Below are positions 47,001 through 59,600 of a stretch of DNA of 64,000 nt, piece by piece; the stretch's first letter is position 1, and every line of letters begins with the position of its first letter. The translations under genes were made by a program, and so were the position numbers. Source of the DNA: Lineus longissimus (Eukaryota > Nemertea > Pilidiophora > Heteronemertea > Lineidae); contig NC_088308.1 in assembly GCF_910592395.1 (NCBI RefSeq), positions 27,915,501 through 27,979,500 of the forward strand, in the 5' to 3' direction. Under the pieces are notes generated by a model that was given only the letters and a program-made list of their open reading frames with translations, made no database searches and had not been told where the DNA came from.

Positions 47001-49844
47001 ATGTCGGATTCCAAGCCACCATCAGACACAACACCTACTCCCAATCTTCCTCGTGGTTTGATTGGAAGAAGAGGAGGACCTGCTGGAAAAGGAGCAAGGT
47101 CAGTCATTTTTCAACTGAGTGGTGAGGTGTATATTATCAGAAACATTAGGATGTATGCAGTGTTCCTTCCCACGCTTGCATTGAGTGTATACCAAGTAGT
47201 GTTAGAGGTTGGCGTAGGCTGAAAGAAAGCACTTCTGGTCCAACCCACCTAAATTCTGCTCCTTCATACTGTATCAGAATGAGGAATTTTATGACACTGT
47301 GCCCATCGCCTTCTGTGGATTTCAATTAGACTGAGAAGGACTGGGTGAAAAGTTAAACATTTTTGATCATTTAGGTCTATAACTTACATTCATAAGCTTT
47401 TGGTCTTTCAGGTTGCCATCAATAAGAACGCCAAGAGATCTCACCCTTGGTGGAATCCCCAAGAAAACTTTTACGCCTAATATTCCAGCCAGGAGAGAAA
47501 AGAAAGAGGAGTAAGTTCATCCTTCTTTTTGGCGCAATTCTGAGGAAAGATTGTACTCATAGTGATATGATAGGCAAACTGTTTGACAGCATCTTATCGC
47601 AGTAAGTCCAATCCCCACCTTTTTAAGAGGCAGTCATGGAGATTATAGAGCTCCTTTAAGGGCCTTTGTAATCTTGGAGGCTTGTATGTCAAGATGAATG
47701 ACTGCAGCTTCAGTTGTCACTTTTTTGTCACTAATCCAGAAATCATGATACATGTATCAGGTGATATGTTATAAATGTAATTTTCTCTTTATTCCTCATT
47801 TGAATCAAGGGTCCAACCTGAGACTAGTTCAGAGCGCAAACCGAGAGATGGGCGTGGCAATGATAAGGGGAAGCGAGAAAGAGGTCGTGGGCGAGGGCGT
47901 GGGCGCGGGCGAGGCCAACCAGAAACAATACAGTCACATTCTATATTTGAAGAAGGTCCCACCCAGCGGTCACAGTCTCGCGTCTCAGGCATGGGTAAGT
48001 TCAAACATTGGACTTTGAATATTTTCTTAATCATGAATATATTTAGCACAATACAACATGTAATGTTTTTTTTACGTTTGATTTGATAGGCATGGAATAC
48101 ATGAATATTAGGATTTACCATGGGAGTTACTGTCTTAACTTTTCTTTATCTTATTCATTACTTAGACTTTGAATACTCTGGAGGAAGCGGAGCTGGTAGA
48201 GGGGGTGGTGGTCGGGGAGGACGAGGCGGAGGAGGTGGAGGAGGAGGTCGTGCAGGAAAGGCAGCTGCCGGCATGAGTGGCATCAAGCGAGAGGGCGGTG
48301 ATGATGTCTTGGATACGCTACTTCGAGATGATGTAAGTGTACTTCTAGTGGGGTGGTGATGTAGTTATCATAGGCAGTAGGCTCCAGTGTCTTGGCGATT
48401 TTGAAGTTTCATTTTTTCTGCTGCTGTTGTTCTGCCTCATTACTAATAACAGTATAGTAACAGTATAGTAACAGTAACAGTATATCCCTGATCACCACCA
48501 AGTATAATGATGTAGGTTAGCCAAGTTTTACCCAAATGAATTTGTTCTCGCTCGGCAAGTCAATAAAATCTTCAGATGTTCATTTCGTGTCTTTCCTAAT
48601 TACAAATTTATTGATGGATTACACGTATTATAATCTCACTCATTTGTTATCGCTGAGTTGTCTTCTCTTAGTTTATAGAATTTGGTAGTACGGGTGATGA
48701 TGGAGAGTTAATGCCTATCAAGCTTCCACTCTCCAAGTTGTGTGATGGTGAGGTGAAGTTAGAGAAGGCAGTCAAAGAGGAGCCAGGTGAGTTGGTAACA
48801 AATGAAAGTGTGGACAGGCTCTTCACAACAGACCATCACCTTTTAGACGAAGTTAAAAGACAAAGTTTGAAAATATGCTATGTTGGCCTACTTATTTTGT
48901 TAAAACATGTCATTTGTACTGATGAGCTGCAAGTGCATATTGAGATCTTACATAGTTACAACGATGGAAATGTTCCATTTCTGAATTGCTCTCCTTGATA
49001 ATTACAAGGTCCCTCTAGATCTCTACGCTTTCTATCAAACTGATATATAAACTCCTATTAACATGCTGTTTCAGTCCTCAAAGAAGAACCTACCGACTCG
49101 GTTGATTTGATTGAAACAGAGCATAAAAAGATCGATCCCACACCAATGGTTCAGGCAATGAAAGTGGAATCAATGTCTCCAGAAGAACTCTTCATCAATA
49201 AGCAGAAGTGTGAGAGAGGCGAGTTATTGTTCGTCCAGCTGCCTGACTGTTTACCTGGAGTCCCAGCTTCTTACGGGAAGGAAGAGGAGACGGGAAAGAA
49301 ACAAGATAAAAAAGATGATGATTCAGCAAAAGAAACATTTTCATTGTCCAAGTTCAGTGAGGGTTACGTTGGTAAATTACTGATTCATAAATCAGGCAAG
49401 ACGAAACTGGTGCTTGGCAATGTCTCTCTGGATGTCAGTGTTGGGACACCCTGTAGTTTTCTTCAGGTAAGACATTCCATACATAGTCTCCATCTGATTT
49501 CCTGCTCCATTCTTGATTGGAACTGCTACATGCTTATTGTTGTTGTCTTAATAAGAAAGATATGGAATGAAATAGATTGGAGGTTGTACTGTGTAAGATG
49601 TTACAGATGGCTGTTGCCTTGTAAATACAATCACAAAGTAATAACTGATTGTTGATATCCAATGACCGCGTCAAGAATCACGTACTTAAACTCACCCCCT
49701 CTTTTGTAGGATCTGGTGTCGGTCAAGATTAACGAAGAAGCTACAGAGGGTGACATGACTGTGCTAGGACACATCCGACATCGCGTCATCTGCTTGCCAG
49801 ACTTTGAAACGTTATTACGCCTCTCAGCCGACCCTGCAAGATGA
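47001..49844 (+). CDS. POLR3D: POLR3D (RPC4), RNA polymerase III subunit, 396 aa
   Basis: Seven exons: 47001-47098, 47412-47510, 47810-47994, 48166-48332, 48672-48786, 49075-49466 and 49710-49844, total 1,191 bases in exact frame (human protein 398 aa). The N-terminus (NLPRGLIGRRGG, then LPSIRTPRDLTLGG and KKTFTPNIPARR) has the conserved RPC4 motifs. The middle is Arg/Gly-rich, with a GRGRG run in exon 3 and an RGG/poly-Gly stretch in exon 4. Exons 5 and 6 contain two KxEEP motifs (VKEEPGE, LKEEPTD) that resemble SUMO-acceptor sites. The conserved C-terminal domain covers LPDCLPG, FSEGYVGKLLIHKSGKTKL, TPCSFLQDLVSV and MTVLGHIRHRVICLPDFETLL. RPC4 pairs with RPC5 (POLR3E) in a TFIIF-like subcomplex that helps initiation, termination and reinitiation on tRNA and 5S genes in the nucleus. 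A polyadenylation signal lies at 50225. Confidence 0.95.
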
Positions 49845-50224
49845 GGGTGAGATTAAATCACATCAGACATTGCTTGGTAAAAGATATGTTGACTGTGTGA
49901 GATCAATCTTGTGTTGAACATACATGTACATGTATGAGTGAATCACTTTAGTTGGTAGAGGGTGTACATTTTTATCTACTGATCTGGTGTAATCGTTGAC
50001 TACTGTGGCATCAGGACTATGCAGTGCAGGTCCATCGAAACATGTAGGATTTGCAGTAAATGAGACTTCCCTTGGGTTGTTTCATTAGGAGGTACAGTAG
50101 ATATCAAATTGTCCAAAATGAAGTTACATTGTTGAGTTTGAAGCATCTGAAGGTTTCCTTTGTTATACCCATTGCCAAGAATGAATACGTCTTGATGATT
50201 TCTATCTTAAACAAAACAGACAGA

Positions 50225-50230
50225 AATAAA
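50225..50230 (+). promoter_or_regulatory. Polyadenylation signal AATAAA of POLR3D
   Basis: AATAAA 381 bases after the stop, followed by a GT-rich stretch (tatgtgttagtgtcttgttt), the usual layout of a cleavage site. Confidence 0.65.
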
Positions 50231-52681
50231 GCAACTAAAGAATGTATGTGTTAGTGTCTTGTTTTTCGTCGCTGAGTGATTGAAAAAACAATAACAGGAC
50301 AGCATCAGGACCCTTTCCAATGGCTTGAGCCCTTCAATGTGCTATTGTAGTAGACCTGCACAACACACATGTATACTTGTGTCAAACTATGATACATGTG
50401 CATGTACTCAGTACAGGAAGACATCATTGGGTCCACCCTGAAGTACTACTTCAAGTGTTTGACACAGTGCAACTGGTATTGCAAACATGAGAGATGACCA
50501 ACTAATAACCCAAATATGTACTTGACACATCTTCAAGTACTCCTTTGGCGGTACCTGACACAAGACAACTGGTTGAGTTGCCTTGGTACAAAACAATTGG
50601 TCTTGCCAATTTGGAAAGGACCAAAATTGTCTCGAGAGACAGGTGAAATCACAATATCTACATGTGCCTGAGAACTCTAGTACTACTACAGTGCTATTTG
50701 GGTAGTACCTGATCAAGAACAACTACATGTAGTTGTGGAGTAATGGATATCTGGTTGTATCCACCACAAGACAACTTGTCGGCTAACAACTGAGCTAATC
50801 ACAACACCCAACAAGCCAAATACTCAAACATCCTTTTTTTCGGTGACAGAGGATGAAAGGGGACATACAATATACATGTATGCTGGCTTGTGTATCCAAT
50901 GGTCGTGAGTTAGGACACCCACTTGCCTATATCTTATCCAATCCAAGGCAATATGAGTGTGTTACCACTTCTAATGGGGCCATTGTTGATCCAAGTACAT
51001 GTACATGTAATTCTAATGAGGCTATTGTCTGGATTAGGAACCAACAAGCAAGATCATCGCAATGAAGATGTTTATAAATGAAGAGACAGACTGTTGACTT
51101 GGAACACTTAGAAATATTTTATTCAGAACTATAGTTTGTTTGTTCACAATGCTACATGAATTTCACATCTTTAAAGAATGGAAATCAACTACACCTGTGA
51201 AAAAAAATAAATTCAGGAATACGAAAATGAGTGAAAATTATATGTGCAGTTGCAATAATGTGTTAAAATGTCTTTTACAAAAATAAATATTCACAAAGTG
51301 TTAATATCACATCATTTACATATCACATCAACAAAGAAATACCAAGATATATACATGTGGACAAAGATATCGCAGTGAGTGTTTTAAAGTAAGATCTGCC
51401 TCCCCGACAGATTATGAAAGTCAAGTGTCCGAAGTGACCTATCTGACGACTACAAAGACTTGCTAGTGTTAATGAAGAACAACACTACATCGAAGGATAG
51501 AACTGATGAGGAATTGACTTCAGAAACAGTGTACATGTATACAGGACAGATATACATACTACTATACAACGTTTAGAGCTCATTGATTCAATGCTAAATG
51601 TAACACAGCCTCCAGGACAGTGACCGATATACATGTATATATACAATGTATGTCAGAAAAGCAACCCAGTCCTCTCGACTAAACAACTACAATGTATACC
51701 GAGATCAAGCACTACAATTTATCTAACAAAAGCACCAATCATACACTTTGGTAACAATATCATTTTATACTTTCAACAGTTAGCGGATGTACATGAAAGG
51801 CTGGGAGGTGACTGACATGATTCCCATTTGCCAGCGCTACCTTTATTGGTCATTGTGCTCTCGTCAAGGCATCATATCATCTCTTTGAACCTCAGTAACT
51901 TGACATTCATGTAGATGTCCACAAGCAGCTTGGACAGCGGTTATTTACCCGACCACAGACAGACACGATGACAGTGTTGGAATCTTGCAAGAAGAAGCTC
52001 TGCCTGACAACCAAAATCATCAATTGTTTGCTTCTCCCCCTCGATATATACTAATTTACTCTGTTTGCTATAATTTTGTGTGGTTACGTTACATGCTCAT
52101 GGGCAATAAATCTATCTAAAGATGAAGAAACATGAGCCAAGAAGGCGCTGACATCACAGTGGCCCAGCAGGTAAATGAATCTTTCTTGAAAACTGCATAG
52201 ACAAAAATGACAGAACGTCCAAAACTCACTGATTCCCAATTCGACAGAACCTACCAAAAGGTCTGCCACCAGCATTTTGAACCCATACAGAGAAACAAGA
52301 GGCCCAAGGGCCTGGCGCTCAGCTGAAATATATGAACATGGAAAGTACCCGATAGATCTCTTTCAACCTCAGTTTTGTCAATATATCAGGCAAACATACC
52401 AAAGTAAAAAGACTTTTAAATGGTGACAAATATGCCACTTATTAGTCAAATCTAAGTGCCTGAGCCAGGCTGACCTTGAAAAGTAGGTCAAATAGAAAGC
52501 CCATGTGATATCATGTAAAGGAGACTTATTGTACACCAACCATAAAATTCATGTCACTCTGGATACAGCAAAGGCTTTAAAATAGAAAAAAAAAACCAAG
52601 ATGGCCGCCCACCAAATTATTCAAAAAAGTAAAGAAAATGTATTTACAAGTGAAAAAAGTAAAAATTAAAAAAAAAAAAAA

Positions 52682-52763
52682 TTGACCCGAAGTGGGATTG
52701 GAACCCACAACCTTCAGAGTCATACAAGAGCGGGAAATTCAAATCAAGCTTAAACTAGGTCAA
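52682..52763 (-). ncRNA. tRNA-like pseudogene inside the hairpin-ended element
   Basis: On the minus strand, TTGACC at the start pairs with GGTCAA at the end. The T arm GTGGG-TTCCAAT-CCCAC is perfect and matches a Pol III B box, and a run of T follows at once (A-run at 52667-52680 on plus). The D arm is unrecognisable and the anticodon arm pairs poorly, so I call it a pseudogene or tRNA-derived segment rather than a working tRNA. Confidence 0.5.
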
Positions 52764-53052
52764 CACAGATTTTGGCTCAGTAACGCCAACTGGTAGTATC
52801 AATCAAAACTATTCTTAGTAGTTTCAAGACCTACATGTATGCGGTCCTTTTCAACTTTATTTCAAGCTTCTATCTGCTTGAATAAAGCGCCAAAAAATTG
52901 TTTTGTGATTTAGTCTTTTTGCCCCCTGGTGGCCAAACTGTTAATCCTGCCGGACCCACACTTGGTCTATTCAGGAGTCCTGAAGGGTATAAATGGCTTA
53001 TAGGGAAAATCTATCGCCTATCCGCCATAGTTTTGAAACGTGCCTGTTTAAC

Positions 53053-53053
53053 G

Positions 53054-53100
<47 letters not shown>
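53053..53100. repeat. GACA tetranucleotide microsatellite
   Basis: About twelve GACA units in a row, ending in a degenerate 'gacggacatt', inside the hairpin-ended element. Confidence 0.95.
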
Positions 53101-53681
53101 GGACATTCATTCTACCATTTACTCATATGAATAGCTCAGCTTGTCAGCTGAGCTAAAAATTAACCGGCATGTAGTGATGAAAACTTTCCTTTTTTTAGAT
53201 ATACACTGCAAAACTTCTCAAATGCCCATAAAATGTCCAGTTTAAGAAAGGAAGCATAATGACATATTTATGTACAGCAAGACTTCGAAATAACAATAAG
53301 TCATGTTCGCTTATGTAACATTATAAAGTGACCCGCACATTATTGTAAAGCAAGCATTCATCTGCTTGTTATGAAGTTGACAACAAAAATAAGAGACATT
53401 AACAATGGCATAAAAGATAATAAGATTATACAAGACTGCACAGAACGGAATCAACAAATTCAAACATAGTTGCCAAAAGATCAACCAGAACATTTCAGCC
53501 ATGCCATGATTCCCCATCCAGAGATAAACTATCGCATATCGCATATGTCATTCTGGACATTTCTTCTGACCAGTTCAAACTAGTACTACATGTATGTCAT
53601 CCTGAAGTGAAGGTTGTCAAAAAGGTGCTTCATGCCACGACACCCGCTTAGAGACAAACACCAGAGTCTTTTTATAGGTCC

Positions 53682-56600
53682 TCACGCTGTCACTGGTAGA
53701 TCAATGATGTTGGGATCCTCGTCCAGAATCAGCTGGTTCTTTGCAAAGTTGAGAAAGACTTGTTCTAGGGTTGACTGACTGAAGCTGTACTCTTCTATAC
53801 TCATTCGACTTTTACCTGGAATAGCAAAATGAGAACATTTGACACATAAATGCATAATGTATATCATCAGAACCCCACGGTCACTTTTATACAGTTTTAG
53901 ATCAGAACCTAATTTTGTCCCACTGGATTTGAGTTTTCAGATAAACCTGCAAATCTTTGGATAAAGTGCCACTTACAATTTGAAATCATGACAAGAAAGC
54001 AACAACACTCCTGACAGTTCTGGTTCAAGATTACCTACCATCTTCTAAAGCTGCAAAAACCTTGGCCAAAGATTGTATATCATCCTTCAATATCTTATAC
54101 GTGACCATGTTACCAAATCCCTCCACCAGGACAGCATGTGGGAAATGTTCTATCACGAAGTCATGAAGTTGTCCCTTCAGCTCCTCAAGTCTAGTTGGTA
54201 TGCTGGCATTGACTTTCAACGCCAGGATGTAACCACTGCCATACTTCCCTTTCAAATGCTGAGTGGAACCAATACACCTGTAATGCAAAGTAGGGGTAAT
54301 GTAGGCCTGTTGTAAGTTTGGATTCAAGTTGGGAATAGGCATACATGTCATTCAAAACAAGATCAACCTTACAAGAGGTTATGATAGAGGACAGGGCAAT
54401 CAGCCTTCCAAGGAACTGGTCGTAACGAGTGGCGTATTACCATCCGTAGTGACTCTCCCAGTCCCCTTGCCAGCCTGATAGGCTGTACTTACTGTAGAAG
54501 GCCATTGACCATGATGCCAACTCTGGAGCAGAGCACATCGGCTTCATCCATATAATGTGTGGTCAAGATGGCTCCCTTCTCACTACCTGCAAACATTCCA
54601 CTGATCGTGTTCCTGAAAGAGGAAACATGAGAAGTTGGAAAGAGTCTGACAGCTTAGCTTTGGAAGAGATACATTGTACATGTACCTTAACAAGTGCAAT
54701 TCTCAGTGCAGCAATACGACAGCTGTGGAACCATAAGGCCACTTGGAACACAGAGGGAGTTCCAAAAGGAATATGGTGCGGTATAGTGTGTAGGCCAACA
54801 GTCATGTCAACGGTAATAAAGAGTGCAAATACACATGAGAGTGTCCCAGTGTACTACTGAGATGCTGCCAAAGAATCTGAAACTTACCAGAGGAATCGTT
54901 TTGACTTTGGGTCCATGCCAGTAGATGGTTCATCCAGAAGGACTACCTGTGGATTGCCTAGCATACTCAATATGTAGCACAGCTGGAACAACAAGGGTCA
55001 GAGTTAAGTTCAACATAACTGATTACAGTATAAATTCCAAATTCTACAGAAATCGATATGCATATGATTACTTCTGTTCAGATTAATAGTTTTACACAAC
55101 TCTATTCTTACTATTTTGGTTCAACCCAACTCTCACCAGCTATATTCACACTTGAACACCCTACCTTCCTTTTCGTTCCACCAGAAAGAGACTTTGCTAC
55201 CTTCTTGGAGTGGTCCTCCAGTTTGAGGGACTCAAGAAAGCTAGAAATTACAATATAGATTGGTACAATGACAGCATCATCACAGTGTTTTAAATCGCCA
55301 CAGAGGTTCAAAGGAAATACATTCTGACAAGAAGCATTTCTAAGGAGTCTAATAATTCTGTTGCTTCTGAAGTTTCTCATTAAAACATTTAAATTTTCTT
55401 CTCGATATTCTACGATCAAGTCAACCACAATATTTTGAAAATGATACAACAGGATTGTGGATACTTACAATTTCGTTAGGGTTGCAATGTTCTCATTAGG
55501 AACCCCCCTGATTGCAGCATAGCATTTGATATGTTCTTCAAGGGTGACATCCTCCCAGAGAGGGTCGTGCTGAGGACAGTAACCCAGAGCTTCATACGCT
55601 TCTGATAGGCTGGATCGAATGTCATGTCCTCCAACACACACCTGGAGAGAGAAAACAACACATCAGAACTCTCCACAGATACATGCATCTCTCCACTAGA
55701 GTTTTCTCTACCACAAATAGAACTGTCCCTCAATCTTCACAGTATCCACTGGCAATCAGTTGCTGCTATATGATCAGAGCTAGAAGAGTCACTTATCAAG
55801 TGAACTTCTAGCTTTTCCAGCACAATATGTCGAAACCTTCCTCAAGGAGCTTGCCTGACAAAGCAGAGAAGTGAAGGACAGATTATCAATAGCCAAGCCT
55901 AACTTCTTTTGAATACAATCATATCTTGCACCTACCCTGCCTTTGTCCGGTGCCGTCTCTGCCAGTATCGTATTCAGTGTGGTTGTTTTACCGGCTCCGT
56001 TCGGTCCCAGTAAACCAAATACCTCTCCCTCCTCGACTGCGAATGAGACATTCCGTACAGCTGGAGTCTTCGCTGCCACCCAGTTGCCGCAGCAAGAACA
56101 GAAGCCTGCTTTGCGCTTCTTGTAGGTCTTCCTCAAGTTTCTCAGTATGATGGGAGGCTGGAAAACAACATGAATGACCAATCAATAAAGCTCTGGGTGA
56201 ACAGCGCAACATGTTTTGACAAGGATACTGACTGGGAAGAGCAACTACAGCAGACAGCATCAACTGTCACTTGGCCTAGATGTCTATAAGCTGCCAAAGG
56301 GGGGAGCATGGTAAGAGGTGTAAGTAGGTGATGTGTGCAGGAAGTGTCGCCTGTATTCCCGGGCCTGTGTTGAGAAGAGCTCTCAACTCCTTGGAACGGA
56401 GTCATTTCAAATTCAAGGTAATATAAGTTCTAATAACAGGAAAATGAACATTGCACTGCCCTCACCTTCTCTTCACCATCAGGAAGTATACTGTCAACTT
56501 TCTGGCGCTCATTGCTAACATCAGCATCCTCTGATTGTGGAATATCAGGGTTTTCAAGAGGTCTTAGAGCCTTCTTGGTCTTGATGCAGGGGAAGACATC

Positions 56601-59600
56601 CATGAGAGAGACACCGGTACTGTATACATCCAGGACCACCAGGAGGATGAAGAACACGAAGAACTGGACGATACCCTGGAGCAGGAAGACAAATACTCAG
56701 CTTTGAAGGAAAAACATGAAGGACGTTACACAGACCGAGGTCTGATGCTGTCTCACTCACTCACCATGTTCACACAAATGTCATGTTGGAGACTATCAAA
56801 GATCCAATACACTGCATGAACTGGCCTAACCTTTGAGAAGTTGATGCTGAGCAGAACTGTTTTTGAACCCGTGACTCTGGGATTGTCAGATGTTGAACAA
56901 TTTTACCACGACACCATGACTCAATAGCAAAAGCAAGTATACTTACAGCAATGAAGACAACCAAAATGTTGTTTTCCCACTTGAGGTATTCCCCGAGAGG
57001 CACGTTTGGGGCCTCGTTGCCAGCCCCAAGCTCGGCATTGCGGTGAACAGCTGCCAGGAATGTCTGTCAAACAAAAACCTCTAAAAGGTCAGAAGATGGA
57101 GCTACGATTGGTCAATTATCGTCTGTCATGCGCACATTCTTGGGCTGGTTATTGACGGCAGTTTCAAACAAGGTGTCATGTCTGTTCAGTCATCCCGAGT
57201 GCTGTTTTCATTTTATAACCCTGCTCACCTAAAGCCTAGGATATCTCATCTGTCCAGGCATAGGTACTCAGGCACACAGAGAACCTATTTTCAGTCACAG
57301 TGGAATAAGCCATGCTTCTTAAAGACATACAACCAGCACTCACCAGTTCCAGAAAGACCAGACCTCCATAGAGAGCATACGGTGGGTCAATGAAACACAA
57401 GATGATATGAACTGTGGTGGCACCGGCTTCAGTCAGAACCAACGTCATGACCAAGAAGAAGGGAATCACGGCACACTGAAAATACAAACAAAATCATCCC
57501 TTTTAAAAGCAAATCAAACACACCCTAAGCCAAGGCAACCTCTGGACCACTACTGGCATGCCCCCACGGCCGGGTTTCACACAATCTAATAAATTTTGTG
57601 GAGGTTTCATGTACAACAATTGAACTGTCTCATCAAGTGAATGCAAAGATCTTTACTGCTTTCTTTTAAGGTCTGCTCCTTCCGGCCACATCTGTTAGCA
57701 GACATCAGAGAAAGCAAGGACATCCCTCTTCATATGAGTTGGGGTTTAGAGATCGAGCCTACACAGACACCGTGCAGGGTGTGGGTAAATGAAGCCTTTT
57801 TTCACAATCACCCATACTCACCACAAGGAAGAGATTGGAAACCACTGTAAGAGCTGTTTCATGCCTCTTGAACGGGAATGATAGGATGTATGCGAGTAAC
57901 GTCAAAGTAGGCATGTAGATGATATAGAGTAGCACCAAACAAATCATAGCTCCTGGCGATTTTAGGGAATCCGCCTGAAACATAGATGAATTGTTATGTT
58001 ATATAAACATGTACAGAATTGTTTTGCAAGATATCATTAGTAAGCCGAATTTAGTGGGACAGCTAATGATATCCTGTAAAGATTGAAATATGGACACTTC
58101 CATGCAAGTATCAAGAACTAAACCAATCTGATTCGGCCCTTCCAACTCACCGTCCCAAGACTCGGACACACTGCTCACCTTGTTTTTAAACAAAGCAACA
58201 AACCTGGATGAAATGAAGGAAGAGGGAACTACAGAAGGGAGAGTTATGCTGAAACAACAAAGCCAATAGTCACAACATCGGACACGACTGTCATAACCCT
58301 GTAGTATTTGAACAACCATCTTGGCTCTGTCACTCTGACATGTGAAATCTTACCTGTATAATGAGAGCAATAGCGATTGTCAATAGAGCACAAACACAGA
58401 ACTGTGAGAGATGGGTGAGGAAGTAGGTCAACCAGTAGGTACCCAGTCTTACTCCGGAGATCCTCAGCTGACTTCTTGCCTTCGTCTGAAAAGACCAAAA
58501 ACATGATAATTGTCACCACCTTATTCCTACCAGACCATGATGACACGCATGTGTTTCACCGATGATGTCCTTGTCAATGGTCAGCATTGACACTTAGATG
58601 CAACTGATGCAGGCAAGTGGGTCCACATCATGAAGTATACCTGTGTCTTCTCCATAAATAGATCAAGGCCTAATCACTTTGCTGACTAGCTAACTTACCA
58701 CTCTGTCCTGTGCAACCTCCCCAGTGAATCCAGGGGGTATTATGACCATCGCCATCCCCCACAATAGCACCGTCATCAGTGTGCCACCACGATACCGGTA
58801 TGTCCTCACAGTCCGTAAGTCTGGCCACATCATCGCTGAGGTCTCTATCTTCCACGATGATTCATTGGTAACTAGTTGATAGATGGCATTGCTGACAATT
58901 GCAATCATGGTTGGCAGAGAGTGGACCATAGTATCATTGTAGAGTCCTGTGTAGTTCATGTAGAAGCCCTGAAATACACATATCTGCCTTACAGGAGCGA
59001 CTTTACCCATTTGTCAGAACACACTGGTATTGTCCATTCTTATAACCATGCTATCAATAGACATAGAAATTGAACCTGTATTTTGGTTAAAGAATCAACA
59101 GGAATGAATTAGAAACAGTAGCAACAAGCAACTTACATCAACTTCTCCCTTGAAGTCCCAGACCGAGAGTCCGATATGATGAGGAGCAATGCTGGAGAAG
59201 TTAGCATCATTGTCAACCATTTTGATCCCAAGGCTTTGATTCCTAATTCCTGTCACAATACCGTCAATGTTTCTTCCCGTGAAGTTTTGATACATGAGGG
59301 GTGGCAGCGACCGGTCGCGAGGGTTCTTGACATACACGTGCGGCTCAATATGATGCACCAAGTCACTTGCTGGGTCTGCTGTCTTGATGAATTTAGGAAA
59401 CACTGCACCGAGCAAGATAAAAAACACCGGCAACAAGATACGGTAGAATATATTCTTCTTATTTCGCCACATCTGTAAGCCACGGAGCCGCCCGAGTGCA
59501 TAGAGTCGGTCAAATTGAGAGTTTGTCTTGTCTTCATCAAACTTAGGCATAGTGGGTCTTTTCCCCATCGGTTTCATCTCAATCCCACCCCATTTATCAC

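Larger units (their letters stand above)
52294..53160. mobile_element. Hairpin-ended repetitive element, about 870 bp
   Basis: The left end holds a palindrome aggccc-aa-gggcct (52300-52313) followed by ggcgctcagctga. The right end is a perfect 9-bp hairpin, agctcagct-tgtc-agctgagct (53133-53154), followed by A-rich sequence. In between are a tRNA-like segment with an adjacent A-run, and a GACA microsatellite. From memory, sequences with these two ends ('gaggccca..gggcct' and '..agctgagctaaaaa') are dispersed in many marine invertebrate genomes. Class is unresolved; no coding capacity. Confidence 0.6.
50231..53681. other. Spacer between POLR3D and the ABCA gene, no supported gene
   Basis: A/T-rich, with many TACATGTA-type palindromes between about 49.9 and 51.7 kb, and a mobile element at 52294-53160. 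The right end should be the 3' untranslated region of the minus-strand ABCA gene. I found no exon with family resemblance. Confidence 0.45.

Noticed and set aside
52294-53160. Helitron assignment for the hairpin-ended element
   Set aside because: A 3' hairpin is present, but the expected 5' TC start and CTRR terminus followed by T cannot be placed convincingly.
58179-58253. Possible extra ABCA exon on the minus strand (good acceptor and donor around 58253 and 58179)
   Set aside because: It breaks the reading frame between the flanking phase-0 exons. Those exons join directly to give the sequence expected from ABCA5, so this is intronic.
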